Shown here: one piece after another, positions 1-12,232 of the stretch
Numbering within the stretch: position 1 is the first letter of the stretch
Layout of the letters: the number at the start of each line of letters is the position of its first letter
Assembly: GCF_029873635.1 (NCBI RefSeq)
Contig: NC_080420.1
Coordinates: 53,869,457-53,933,456 of the forward strand
Reading direction: 5' to 3'
Source of the DNA: Malania oleifera
Lineage: Eukaryota; Streptophyta; Magnoliopsida; Santalales; Ximeniaceae
Length of the DNA: 64,000 bases
Made by a program: the position numbers and the translations under genes
The notes under the pieces: generated by a model
Seen by the model: the letters and a program-made list of their open reading frames with translations, nothing else
What the model was told of the DNA's origin: nothing
Databases searched by the model: none

Positions 1-375
1 GAAATGGTTACCCTGTATGGGTGAGGTTGAATCAGGTACGAAGTCTTGAGATTTTCTGGAAAGTGTCCTCAAGCATAAGGTTCTAAGTCCTGAAAATTTG
101 CTCCACTGAGGATGATTAATCGAGTGCAAGATCCCAAGACTCTTTGAAGAATAAGCTCATATGGGTTTTAAGTCCTGAAAAATTCTTCACTAAGGATGAT
201 CAATTAGGTGCCAAGTCCTGAGATCTTTTGGATGATCAGTATTTTGGAAAATGGTTACTTTAGTGAGGGTGATCAATCGGGTGCGAGACCATAAGATTCT
301 TCTGGAAAATGTCCTCAAGTGTAGGGTTCAGAATTATTCTACCGGGGATTATCGATTGGGAACAAAAACCCGAGC
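1..375. repeat. Degenerate tandem repeats in the Tat A internal region
   Basis: The phrases taagtcctgaaaa, ggatgatcaatt and tgtcctcaag recur, and the block at 2-100 returns in altered form at 240-340. This looks like an old, diverged satellite-like array near the 3' half of the element. The 124-codon open frame over it has no recognisable domain and I do not treat it as a gene. Confidence 0.5.
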
Positions 376-674
376 TTCTTTGGCTATCCATAGATCACCC
401 TCTTTGAGACTCAACAACCAATGCATCAATTGCTTCCTGGGGTCAATTGCCACAATTTCAAAGTATGTCAATCTGTGCATGGGGGCCAGCTGCCCCAGTT
501 TCAAAATGTATCTAAACAAGAATGGTTTATTCAAGGATGCAAAAGGATTATTCAGAGGTTTATTCAACCAGGCAAGTATGAATGAATGGTGCTCTATTAC
601 TATATGTATGCATGTTGCTACCTAAGATGCTAGGAAGCAGTGATATGTTGTTATGTGTGCATAATGATGCGTGA

Positions 675-780
675 ATGCAAGGATGTATGCATGTTGCATG
701 AGATGCCTTTTGTATTTTCTTTCTTATGCAATGCATGTAATGTATGGTAATGCATGAAATGCATGGTAATGCATGAGTAT
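675..780. repeat. ATGCAT-rich short tandem repeat (Tat A)
   Basis: Overlapping atgcatg/aatgcatg words, the same repeat type as the longer array at 23125-23590 in element B. A second, weaker patch lies at 3650-3830. Confidence 0.6.
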
Positions 781-1870
781 CTTCTCCTTCCATCGTGCTT
801 GTAATCGACAACCCAATCTCTGATCTTGGGTGTGCTTTCAAATTCCACGTTGCCTTTGATTCTGGTCATGTTTCAAATTCCAAAAGGCGCTCAAAATCTG
901 CCCCAGTGTTTACATGTCACCGGTCATCGCCCTGTTTTTGACTTTTATTCTATCCTAAAAGCTCTTGAATTTGCTCCAATGGAACTTAAAAACTGCCCCA
1001 GTTTCGATCCTTGTCCACTTTGGCTATGTCATCATCGTGCACTCTGATACGAAGGCATCGGAATTAGTCCAGAAAAAACTCAAACCACAATCTGCCCCTG
1101 TTACCATCATTTGTTACTGATATTGGCTTCAATTTTCTTCACTCATCCGGCCATGGAGGTGATTGGCTTGGCTCAAATGAAACTCGATCACAAAATCTGC
1201 CTCAGTTGAATGGATCTATAACTGATCTTGACCCTATTTTCATACTCCAATCTGGTAAGAAGGTGCTTGAATAGGTCCCATTGAAACTCAATTCTTCTTG
1301 AGTAAGCGGATCTTTGAAACTTGACATGACATCTGCCCCAGTTAAACTGCTTTTTCTCTACAGGGATCTTCTTTATATAAATTGCTGGTGATTCTGAAAC
1401 CCTTTGACTATCCATCCTCCTTTAAAACTTTGAAGGGCAAGGAGATTTTTTTTTTTTTTTTTTATATATAATACATGATGACGTGCCAATTTACTAACGA
1501 GCTCGTAACAAACCCAATTCTGATCTTGGCCATATTTTTGAATTCCCAACTGACATAGATGTCCCTGAATGTGTTCTTCTAAAACTTGGCATGACACCCA
1601 CCCTAGTAGATGCATTTGTAACTGATCCTGTCTATCTTACATTTTCTCCACAAGAACGTTCTTTGGATTTAATGTTTTAAAATCTCTTTGAAATTTAAAT
1701 GAATAAGCATGCAATCAGATAACTCAATCTCAATAGGAATATAGATGGAATGCACAAACTTGCTTGACTTTACTTGATTTTCTGTGCTTGTTAAATAGGA
1801 GACAAATTTTACCAGTACTTTGACACTAATGTAATTTTGCTAGCCTAGAGAATCATATCAATGGGCAAAA

Positions 1871-1871
<1 letters not shown>

Positions 1872-1911
<40 letters not shown>
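1872..1911. repeat. Poly(T) tract
   Basis: About 40 consecutive T in the internal region of Tat A (poly(A) on the element's own strand). Shorter T runs are at about 1447-1463, 2577-2590 and 3151-3180. Length is likely variable and hard to sequence. Confidence 0.9.
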
Positions 1912-1914
<3 letters not shown>

Positions 1915-3146
1915 CCTCATAACCATAACTTCTCCACCGTATCACCACTTAGAGGTTCTTTCTTGCTTATTTGAAGTTTGTCTCAAACTCCCTGTCTTGA
2001 ATTATAACTAGTATCTCATTAGGTAGTCTGATCAATATTCCAATCTCAAGGTGGACTTTAAGACATGGGACGAAACGTAGGCTTAGGATTTAGGTTTCAC
2101 CAAGAATAAGGAAACTAAGGCTAAAAAAATCCCATCCCTTAATAAAAATTTCTGCCCCAGTGGTACAGTATTCGCGAAGTATTGATCGAACTTGTTATTT
2201 GAACAAGTTGCCTACGTACCTTTGCAGGATCAAGTCATTACGTAGTTTAGACTCAACATTGAGTCTGACAAATCATTTGAGACAACAACGTATACCAATC
2301 TGGTTAGGACTTTCATTTGGACCGTAATGTAGGCTAGGGGTATGGGTTAAAGAAGAAAAGAGTTAAATAAGGCTCAAAATCATTGATTTCATCAAGGGTA
2401 ATTTGGTCAAAGATCACATATGTAGCAAGTCCCTTATTTTTATTTCTTCTTCCTTTTCCTCTTCTTTCACTTCCCCTTTTTTATCTTCTTCTTCTTCTTC
2501 TTTCATCGCAACTTTGGCTTTTTCTTTTATGAAGGAATTTAACTTCATTTTCATCTAAATTCCTTTTAAGACTGATTTTTTTTTTTTTTTCAAACTGCCC
2601 CAGTGTGGGGTGTGATCCTTTGACGGGTTGATTAAGAATTGAATTGTTCAGGCTCAAAAGGGGCTTGCAAGGGATTTCTTTTTTGACTTTCTTTTGGGTA
2701 GTAGAACAATGGCCTGCCATTATTTTAGTAGTGATCATTGCCTCAAATGATTTGTTAAACACTAGGAGACCCAAACCCTGGTTGAATTTTTGATGAACTG
2801 ACTTTTGAGAAAAGATTGGTTTAACATTCAGGCTCAACTTGGTTAACAAATGGTAAATCATTGTTTGGTACTTTATGGGAAAACTGGTTGATCAAAGATA
2901 GCCACCCCTCATTTGATTAGAATATAATCATCATACCTTTAAGACACCAATCATAACTTAGATAACAAAGATAAGAGACTTTTTCATTGATTTCATCAAA
3001 TAAATGTAGGACAAAGCTTGAGAAGTCATTTCTGTATATTTCTCTTATGACTCTTCTTCATTTTGAAATCCACATCCCACAAAGCTCCTTGACAACCCCT
3101 TGAAGTGACCTTCTTTACTGAACTTCATTTTGGAGGTTTTTTCTTC

Positions 3147-3182
<36 letters not shown>

Positions 3183-4616
3183 CCCATTGAATAGACCCCT
3201 GAAATCAACTTATGGCTCCAAGTCCTTTGTACTGATAAAATTATTTCCTATGTCACTTACACAAAATACAAGCAAAAATGGACAAAATTTGGCACAAGGT
3301 AGTGGTTCAAGGATGATGAAATGAGATGAGACTGAAAGACATTCTTATTTCATTCAATTTCAAAATGATTTAACTGAAAAGCATGGATGCATTACTCTTG
3401 TCATCACCCTTAGGTGATCAAGCACATCATTTTGTGTCATGTAAGCTCACAAAACCAATCAATCTTCCAACCCGATGACATTTATTACATTCTTACTATG
3501 ATCACGCAACGAGTTCCCATGACCCTAACCTTTCTCTATAGAGAGATTATCTTGCTCCACTCAATACTGGAATCCTGGATCTTTAACTTTGCCACCTTGG
3601 CACACCGATTTTGCTTAAAATTGGGATGTGATTACAGACTCATCGGAGATGACTATGCATGCATAGTAATGAATTTGAGCATGGAATGCACGATTAGGTT
3701 ATGCAATGGGTGTTTATGCATGGATGCAACTAATGCACTTATATATACAAACAAAGATATGAGCATGCATGCAACTTATCGTGCATGACTATGTATGCAA
3801 TGAAGTGCATGAATACTATGTAACCTAAATGACTACTTTGCCAGTATTCTAGAAAAATTCCACTAATAAGAGATTTCAAGATTAACATAACCATGGATGG
3901 GCCACAATTTCAATTCAAATCTTCCCTTAACCATTCCTTTCCTAATTAACGGTCCATGTACCTCAGGTTCTATGAAGGGTCAGATTATGATCTGAGGTTG
4001 GGGTTGACCCAGGTTAGTCAACTCACTGGATTTGTTCAATATGGGCTTGTGGACTTTAGTGTGCACTTGGGCCGCAAGTATATTAAAATATGGGCTTCAA
4101 TATATTTCATGATGGGATCAGGCCCTAATTTTAAAAGGACTTGGGCTTGGATTTGTTTAGAAAAATGTTGGCCCATATTTTTAGACAATAGGGCCGAAGC
4201 CCACTTTTGAAATTTGGGTTTTACCCTTTTTGAAAATCAGGCCTGGGCTACGTTTTTACTTAGCAAAATGTCGGGCCTAGGTTGGTTTTTTTTCTTTAAA
4301 AAAAAATTGGGCCCGAGTTATTGAAAATGGTTGGGCCGACCCATATTTTAAAATGCTTGGGCCAAGTGCTTCATTTTTGAAAGGATGGGCCATGATCTCA
4401 TTATTGCGCTTTTCCAGTATACTGGCTAAGTAGTATGTATGTTTAAAATGGATGTCCAATGTATGATATAATACAAAGTATCTCATAACATATACACAAC
4501 ACACTATACATGGAGAAGGATGTGGCTCCTGTCCCAACCTAGGGTAGGTACGTATATACAGGGTTTTTTATGGCTCTATCCTAGTTAAGGGGAAACTATG
4601 GACAAGTAAGTGTGGG

Positions 4617-4884
4617 TAGGCTCTAATCCCTATTGACAAAAAGGTCCCCAATTTGAAATTTCATCCTCCCCCATAGGGGTCCGGACAAAACTCGCATTGA
4701 GCGGGGTGGTTCGCGGGTCCCATCAAGCTTAAGCTACGAAGGGACAAACGCTATTACACCCCTATCTAATCTTAGCAGGTAAAGCTCGGGTATAGAGCGT
4801 GAAAGTGTGTGAATTTAAATTTAACCTAATCCCACTATCCCCACATTTATTCACATGCTATAAACAATATGGAAACAAGATATC
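4617..4884 (-). other. Conserved 5' leader block of Tat elements (copy A)
   Basis: Near-identical to 28071-28345 of element B (about half a dozen differences by eye over about 270 bp), while sequence on either side is more diverged. It lies about 400-680 bp downstream of the 5' LTR on the element strand, between primer site and the gag position. A candidate for packaging or dimerisation RNA, by position only. Confidence 0.55.
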
Positions 4885-5273
4885 TACAATTAATATATAT
4901 ATTCAAAAAATAAGGAAACACAATATATGTAATTAATATGTTCATTCAAAAAATTTGGAAATAAGGAAACAAAATATTTACGATTAGTATACAAAATATC
5001 TATAATTAATATACTTATTCAAAATATCTTACAATTAATATGCTTTATTCAGAATATTTGGAAACAAAATATCTACAATTAATATTCATAAAATTAGGAA
5101 ACAAAATATTTTTAACTAATTTTGGTTATTTACAAATTATGGAAGTAAAATGTTTACAATTAATCAAAGTTTATTGACAAATTACAATATTTACAAAATA
5201 AGGAGTAATTAAAAGATTTATTAAATTTAAACTTGGGATAATTTTCAATTAATTAATGGCTCGACTCTCTAAG

Positions 5274-5291
5274 TCCCCAGCGGAGTCGCCA
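5274..5291 (-). other. Primer-binding site of Tat A
   Basis: On the minus strand this reads TGGCGACTCCGCTGGGGA, three bases after the LTR end. This is the primer site I associate with Ogre/Tat elements (a tRNA-Arg type). Confidence 0.8.
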
Positions 5292-5759
5292 AGCTGTCGC
5301 GACGTCCCGGGAGCGCGTGTGCCCCGGGCGGCGAAATTAAAATCATTTTAATATTTTCAGGAAAAATATAGTGTAGGAGTCGCCACTAACCTTTAGTGCG
5401 GTTAGAACACATGATCACTACCCCGTTAGGGGTAGAATCGGTCTACATTACCAGAATTGGGGTCGGGAGTTCGGTTACGCGAGGGGAAGGTACGAGCACC
5501 CCCTACGCGCCCGTTCTTAAGAACGGCACCTAATTAATTTAAAATTATCCCTAAGTTAATCTAATAAATCTTTACATTACTCCTTTTTATGAATTTATAA
5601 ATACATAGGAAAATAAATAAATATATACATATATTCTCTCAGAGCTTAGGGTACGTGATGCCCAAAGGCTAATACCCCTTGCAATTAAATCATAGGGATT
5701 AAAAATCGAGAAAATATTTTATCAAAATATATACTATAGTGCATATGAGGCCAAATAAC

Positions 5760-6110
5760 GAAAACACTAAAAATAGTGATAATAATATAAATAATGATAG
5801 AAATGATAATATTGATAAATAATACTAGTAATAATAATACTACTATTAGGAGTAATAATAATAAATACCATAGTGATAACAACAATAGTAATGATGATAA
5901 TAATAATAATGAATAACAATAGTAGTAATAATAATAAATAATACAATAATGATAATAATGATAATAATAATAATAATAACAAAAATATTAATAGTAATAA
6001 TAATAATATGGTTAATAAATAATAATAATAATAACAATAATAACAATAGGGATAATGATAACAATATTAGTAACTAATAATAATGATAATAATAATATGC
6101 ATATTTTAAC
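5760..6110. repeat. (AAT)n-like low-complexity block in LTR A
   Basis: Irregular aataat/gataat triplets. The isoleucine/leucine-rich open frames predicted over it on the minus strand are products of the repeat. Confidence 0.8.
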
Positions 6111-6807
6111 AATAGAACACTTACCTTAATATGAACACACAATCAATACATATAGAAACAAAATTATCAAAATAAGGAAACAATCTACTCATCAAGTTAT
6201 GGAAACCAAGTAGCCCTAGAATCAAGGGATAACTATACAAGAGTAAGCAAATAGATAAATTATGGAAACAGTTTAAAAGCTAACATTAATATGTAAATAT
6301 TTAACAAAACCACTAAATGGGAAATTGTGGAAATAAATCAAACCAAAAATTGGTGTACAACCCTAAAAATTAATATGCTATGTAAACATTGCCTTTTTAA
6401 TAGTAGTATACTAATATTACAATGATGATAATAATAACATACAAATTATAATGATATAGATGATAATAACATAAATATTCTTATAATATGATAACAATTT
6501 AAGTAATAATGTACAAGCAATATAATACTAATACAATCAATATGATAACCATGCCAATAATAGACAAACAATAGAATATCAATACTAATAAAATCAATAT
6601 GATAATCACAATACTAATAACAATGTTCAAACAATATAGTAATTTTGCAAATAATTGAATACAAACAATGTAACAATATTACTAATGATAAAATGTAAAT
6701 AATGATATTAATACTAATAATAATATAGGAACAGTAATAATAATATAGTCAAATGTAGAATACATAGGTATATATATGTACATATATATTAACATTAACA
6801 CTAAAAT

Positions 6808-6809
6808 AA

Positions 6810-6872
<63 letters not shown>
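6808..6872. repeat. (TA)n then (TG)n microsatellite in LTR A
   Basis: A compound dinucleotide repeat directly next to the GC-rich leader block. Likely variable between individuals. Confidence 0.9.
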
Positions 6873-6874
<2 letters not shown>

Positions 6875-6879
6875 TGTTG

Positions 6880-7500
6880 TGTGTGCAGGAATCTCACAGT
6901 GGGTTGCTGTTGCTGGCAATGATGGAGGACGGCGGGGAGCAAGGATACTCGGGGATGAACTGGAGCTGTGGTGATCCGCAGTTGCCGGAGCTGGGCGTGA
7001 GGGCACTGTGGGATCTCGCTGGGAGCAGGAGCCGGCTGAGGAGTGGCTGGGAGCTTCGCCGCTGGAGCTGGGTTGCTGGGAGCAAGAGTGTTGGCCTCCT
7101 GGAACTGGTGCGGTGCAGGGATTGTCGTCTGCTATTCTCGTGGGTGAAGACGACGGCGAGGTTGGGCTCGGCTAGAGTTCGCTGCAGAGGATGGAGGGCG
7201 ATGGCGTGATCTGGTGGGGCAGCCGTGCTGGGGAAGATGGCCGTGAAGTGAGGGGGGCGTCGGCGACGGTGCCGGTTGCTGGAACAAGGTCTGGCCGAGG
7301 AGTCGTGAACAGATGGAAGAGAGACGACGCCAGGCTGCGGTGCAGAGTTGGGATATGGCGACCCTGTGCTGGTGGCCGTGTGGGGTTTATGAAGGCGAAG
7401 ATGGGATGTGGCTGTGCGCTCTCTCGCCGGTGAGATGGAAGATGAGATAGAAGAGGGGAGGGTTTTTCTTTTTGTTTGCTGCTCTGCGCCCCCACTCTTT
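6880..7500 (-). other. GC-rich R/U5 leader block of LTR A
   Basis: A GC-rich island within very AT-rich LTR DNA, lying just downstream of the LTR TATA box on the minus strand. Open frames exist on both strands (e.g. 6874-7209 and 7172-7540) but they are Gly/Arg/Pro/Ser-rich with no domain I recognise. Position fits the transcribed leader of the element. A captured host exon cannot be excluded. Confidence 0.45.
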
Positions 7501-7517
7501 GCAGCGCCTCTCTTGGC

Positions 7518-7525
7518 TTTTTATA
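7518..7525 (-). promoter_or_regulatory. LTR TATA box (Tat A)
   Basis: Minus strand TATAAAAA, followed by the GC-rich leader. Tat B has TATAAAAG at the matching place. Confidence 0.5.
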
Positions 7526-7544
7526 AAACAAAACTCCCAAAACC

Positions 7545-8161
7545 CTAACTTATCAATAATAATAATAAGGTAATAAAAATAGTAATAATAAAAATAAATA
7601 ATATAAATGATAATAATAAAAATAATAATAATAAGAATAGTAAAGTATCAACACTAATAATATATAAGATAATAGTATTAATAATAGTAATAATAAAAAT
7701 AATAATAAAAAATACTAAAAATGATAACAAAAATAATAATAACAAAAATAAATAATAATAATGATAATAATAATAGTAAGCAAAATAATAATAAAACAAT
7801 AATAATACTAATAATAATAAGATAAAAATACTACTAATAATAATAATAATGATCAAGAAAAATAAGAATAATCAAAATAATAGTAAATAAATAATAATAA
7901 AAATAATACAATAATAATAAAATAATATCTAAAATAATGATAATGATCATAATAAAAATAATAATATCAATAATAATAATAAAAAATACTAATAATAATG
8001 ATAACAATAAAAATAATAATAATAATAAAATAATAAATAATAATAATAAAATAGACATAAAAAAAATAAAAATAAAAGTAATATTAATAATACTAATGAA
8101 AATAATAATAATAATAAAGAAAATAATAATAATAATAATAATAACAATAAGATTAGTGAAA

Positions 8162-8196
<35 letters not shown>

Positions 8197-8260
8197 GAAT
8201 AAATAAAACAATAATAATAATAATAATAAAATAACAACAATAATAATAATAGTAATACAT
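7545..8260. repeat. (AAT)n-like array at the 5' end of LTR A
   Basis: About 700 bp of imperfect aat/ata/aaaataat triplets, ending right before the LTR terminus. The same position in LTRs B and C holds a shorter array. Open frames over it are low-complexity. Confidence 0.9.
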
Positions 8261-8293
8261 ATATTGGGCCTGGGTAAAAATGGGGTGTCTACA

Positions 8294-8816
8294 CCCCACA
8301 CTCGGTCAACGATCCAACAATCCTGGAATCGTTAAGAAATAAGAAACAATATCTTTGTAGAATAATACTCTCACAAAGAGCAGATTAGTACAATTTCAAA
8401 CACTATGTACTTAAATATTAAATATCAAAGTGAAATACAATGAAGTTTACGTAAGACTTCACCAAGTTTTTTCTAGATGAGAATTCGCAATTCAAAACTC
8501 GGTAGTAGAATGTTCAGCAATTTAGAAATTCAACACTTCGGCTGTACAAAGAGTTTAGCAAGAGAGAGCAGCAAGATAGCAAGGTGTGCTTTCAACTTTT
8601 GAAATAGATTTTTCAACTCTCTTGTTCTATGTTTTATTTGATTTGCAAAACCATATATTTATAGCCTTATAAAAGTTATTTTGTGTTGCCCAAGATTACT
8701 TGGAGTATCTCCCAAGTTTTCATAAATTTTGGGGCACAAGAAACCATTATTTGAAATTTAAAACATTTAAAATTTCTAACCGTTAACAGTGTTCATACGA
8801 CCGAAGAATCGAGTTC
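8294..8816 (-). repeat. SIRE-like copia LTR, downstream part (interrupted)
   Basis: On the minus strand it carries a TATA box (GCTATAAATATATGG near 8650) followed by the kind of leader seen in the SIRE-like LTRs at 50-64 kb. It continues across the Tekay-like insertion into 33724-34503, which holds the LTR start. The far end is cut by Tat A at 8293/8294. Confidence 0.6.
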
Positions 8817-9154
8817 TGTAAAGACCTGAAAAATTAAAATGATTAAAATAATTAGAATAAATAAATAAATAAATAAAATAACAGATAAATAAATAAAAAG
8901 AATGGCGTGGGAAAAAGAAGAAAAAAATTAAAAATAAAGAAATTAAATTAAATTAAGATGAATTAAATAATTAAATAATTAGTTATTAAATTAAACATTT
9001 TTACATTGGATTTAAAAAAAAAAACTAATTGAAATAAGATATATATACATATATATATATATACATACATATATATATATATATGTATATAGGTAAGTTA
9101 TTATAATATATAAATATATATATATATATATATAATAAGTATAAGTTAAAGATA

Positions 9155-9214
<60 letters not shown>

Positions 9215-10546
9215 AAAAGTTAAAGAAAGAAGAAGAAGAAAGAGTTAGAGCAGACACGCCCCCGCCCCCTCTGAACTTCATTCCTACAGCGCGCTCCACG
9301 TCCGTCTTCGTCTCTTTCTCTCTCAATTTCTCGATGAGTTTGCAATGGATCGGGAAACGGAAGGTGCCGTTGGAATCCTGGTTCCGCTGCTGACATTTCT
9401 ACTAGAGCAGATTTTTCATGTGAATGGCTTAGGCACTGCTCCTGAGGAAAGGTAATTGTTCCCTATTTTCTCAATTTCGCTGTTAATATGCGGTTAAATC
9501 GGCGATCAAACACCACCACGAGGTCCTAGTCGTCGTCATCGTCATTTTGACATAGGTAATTTTCCAATTGGGGTTTTCTAGACCCCACTCTAAAGCGAGA
9601 GTGGGATTTGGTATATTTTGCAATTTGAGTATATTTAAGGGTATTATTATTTATTTAGGAATTATGACCCTAGGAAATATTTAAATAATATTTTATTCAG
9701 GAATAATTTATTGGAACTAGGAATTTAATTTCAGGGTCCGGGTGAGCGCCGTAGGCATCTTTTTGGGGTCCCTGTTAGCGTAGTTCAAGAAACCAAGTAA
9801 GAAAAAAAAGTATATATTAAAATCAGAATTTTTATGAATTTAATGGAAAAATAAATTGTGTTACATGTACGTGTATATGTTTCAGTATAAGTAAAATGTC
9901 AACTGTTTAAATTATATTTTTTCGAGTTTAGGGCTGTTTATTAGATATGTATATGTGAAAATGAACTGATGAAAGTGGAGAAATATTTTCAGAGTAATTA
10001 TGTAAAAAATGAAAGGTATTTTCAGTATATAAACATTAAATGTCGGTTGGCTTATTTTACAGGCAGTGTATGAATTTTATTACTAAATTGTGTGGCGTGA
10101 GTAAATAGAATGTTGTGTGGAAATATATGTTAAATATATGAGATGCAGGTTAAGTAAGTAATGCATTGTGAATAAAACATGACATGGACTATGTTACTTG
10201 TGTGTGTTAATGCAACCATGTAAACAACTGAAAGATGCTGGGTAAAACCGCTGAAAGATGCTGGGTAAATGTATGACAGCTGAAAGTCGGGTTAGCAGAT
10301 TCTTGCGCATTTCTATGTGGACTGAGTGTTAGTAGATCTAGCTTATTTCTATGCGAAGTAACTGTAGCAGATTCTAGCGCATTTCTATGTAATGAAAACT
10401 AAAGAGCGGCTATAGTACAAAGGAATGAAATGACAATGTTATGAAATGGAATGACAAGGAATGACAATGCAATGAAATGAAATGTGAAACGTGAATGATA
10501 CGAATAGGAAAGAGTCACTTAAAGTAAAATGCAATGCAATGTTAAG
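8817..10546 (+). repeat. 5' LTR of the Tekay-like element, first part
   Basis: Matches 17234-17913 plus 31854-32736 of the 3' LTR. Contains an (AT)n tract at 9030-9210 and ends at the chromovirus target site (ttaag, 10542-10546). Confidence 0.85.
9030..9211. repeat. (TA)n microsatellite region
   Basis: Long TA runs interspersed with acatac/gtatg. The 3' LTR copy (about 17445-17460) has only a short run, so the array expanded or contracted after insertion. Confidence 0.9.
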
Positions 10547-11067
10547 TGTCATGAGCTAAGCTTGTTCAGGGCATTATGCTTGCCTGTGATCGCTTGCCTC
10601 GTGTGCTTGGGATGGGTTTCCATCATGTAAATACTAGTGTAAGGTTATTTTATACTAGTAGAGTCTTTGTAAGCCAAATAAGGCAGTATGACTCCTCGGT
10701 CACTTTGATGTTTCCTAGTGTCAGGATGATAATTACATAAAAACCTCTTTAGGGGAGGGTGAGTATTCATCAGTCATTGTTAAACTCACTAGCAATTGTC
10801 AACGTGCTTAGCCTACTTGCCTCCCTTGTTAACTACAACATGTCAACGGAGGATTTGTTAATGAATTACGTTTGCTTCAATGTTTACTACTTGCTTGCCA
10901 CGACTTTTATGAATTGATTACTATTTCCGTTGCTATCTGAATGAATGTTAATGAAAGTGCTTTCTGGATAAATGTTGGTAAACGATAGGTTGGTTAGTTA
11001 AACAAGAGTGCTTTAGCTAGCGCCACATGGCCCTTCACAAAGGTGTGAAAATAGTCGGACCGTGACA
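10547..11067 (+). repeat. 5' LTR of chromovirus
   Basis: 521 bp, TG...CA ends, same length as the 3' copy with scattered substitutions. Confidence 0.95.
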
Positions 11068-11069
11068 TT

Positions 11070-11082
11070 TGGTATTAGAGCC
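11070..11082 (+). other. Primer-binding site (tRNA-Met type) of chromovirus
   Basis: TGGTATTAGAGCC, two bases after the LTR end. It differs by one C-to-T change from the usual plant initiator-Met site. Confidence 0.85.
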
Positions 11083-11149
11083 AAGGTTTAGTTGCTATGA
11101 GAATTCAGTTACCTTCGTTGTGGGATTTTGGAAGCTTTGGTAACTGACC

Positions 11150-12232
11150 ATGGCACCAAACAATGTTGAAAAACTTAGTGCACTGGAAGCACAGGTTGAA
11201 GATACAACCAAAAATATGGCCAACGAGATGGCCCAACTGAGAGGACTTGTTGATGAAGTGATGGAATCACAACAACATCAAGCAAGTTTGATAAGTGAAA
11301 TGTCAGAGGACTTTCACCACACTGTGGAAACTTTGCAAGCCTGGATGGCTGATCTGGATGCAAAGGTGAATCTGATGGTTCTTGCTATGGGTAACTCCAA
11401 CACTCCAGGAGTTAGTAATACCAAGGTACCTGAACCCAGTACGTATGGGGGTGCCCGTGATGCTAAGGAGTTGGACAACTTCTTGTTTGATATGGAACAG
11501 TATTTATGCGTTGTAAGGATGGCCTCGGAACAGGTGAAAATGGATACTGCAACCATGTACTTGGTGGGTGACGCCAAACTATGGTGGCATTCTAAGTACA
11601 ATGACATTGAAAATAGAAACTGTGTAATTGATAATTGAGCAGACTTGAAGAGAGAGCTCAAGGCCCAATTCTTTCTTGAAAATGTTGAGTACGATGCAAG
11701 GAAGAAACTGAGAGACCTCAAGCATACTGGGTCGATTAGGGAATATGTGAAACAATTTTCTGCTTTGATGTTGGATATTTAGGATATGTCGGAGAAGGAC
11801 AAGTTGTTCTATTTTCTAGAGGGGATGAAACCGTGGGCAAGAACTGAACTTCATAGACAAAGAGTTCAAGACTTGTCTACCGCACAAGTTGCTACGGAAC
11901 GCTTGACTGACTATGCTGGGGAGAATGCCACTTCGTCCAAAGGATCTGGCAGAGAGGGAAACAATGGAAATTCTTTCAAGAAAGGCAAACCCAAGAGTAG
12001 GGGAGCCGACTATAAAGCATCAACCTCAAAGGAAGCTTCGTCGTCTCGAGGGTTCAACACACTCAAGGGAAAGGGTAAACTTGAGTGTTTCTTGTGTCGA
12101 GGTCCTCATAGAGTTTTTGAGTGTCCTCACAAAGCATCACTTAATGCTTTACAGGCTTCCATTGCTGAACAGGAACTGGAAGACGATGGGGAAGAAGATG
12201 AGACCTCGAGGATGGGTGCAATGTGGCAGTGA
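11150..12232 (+). pseudogene. Chromovirus gag (broken)
   Basis: Encodes the structural capsid/nucleocapsid protein that packages element RNA in the cytoplasm. The start at 11150 (MAPNNVEK) opens a coiled-coil-like N-terminal part, followed by a capsid segment containing the TYGGARDAKELDNFL region, and a zinc knuckle of the form C-x2-C-x3-H-x4-C at about 12090-12130, one residue shorter before the His than the classic CCHC. In-frame stops lie at 11636-11638 and about 11779-11781, and the frame ends at 12230-12232 by a frameshift into the protease frame. Identification as gag is firm. The clade (Galadriel- or Reina-like) is not decided. Confidence 0.9.

Larger units (their letters stand above)
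1..8293 (-). mobile_element. Tat/Ogre-like LTR retrotransposon A, 5' portion (runs off the left edge), no gag
   Basis: The element reads leftwards: 5' LTR at 5295-8293, primer site at 5274-5291, then internal DNA down to base 1. The internal part matches element B (20961-28792) in patches, e.g. 4617-4884 against 28071-28345, 2040-2360 against 24300-24620 and 3900-4560 against 27360-28010. Where B has gag (25613-27058), A has unrelated non-coding DNA (about 2900-3650), and I find no gag, protease, RT or integrase. All open frames here are short and low complexity. It is therefore a non-autonomous relative of B. It lies next to a SIRE-like LTR (from 8294), so its insertion target was that LTR; the other junction is outside the window. 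Confidence 0.8.
5295..8293 (-). repeat. 5' LTR of Tat A (about 3.0 kb)
   Basis: On the minus strand it starts TGTAGACACCCC and ends CGTCGCGACA. The last 240 bp (5295-5535) match the same parts of LTRs at 17914 and 28793, including a stretch reading GGGGTGCTAGTACC-like on the element strand that is typical of Tat LTRs. It differs from B in the middle: A has a GC-rich block (6880-7500) where B has 188-bp tandem repeats. Confidence 0.9.

Noticed and set aside
6874..7540. Possible host gene in the GC-rich part of LTR A
   Set aside because: Open on both strands, no domain, no splice context; position fits the element's own transcribed leader.
7545..8301. Ile/Leu-rich predicted membrane proteins (also 5685-6064, 20738-20992, 31620-31817)
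   Set aside because: Translations of (AAT)n arrays in the Tat LTRs.
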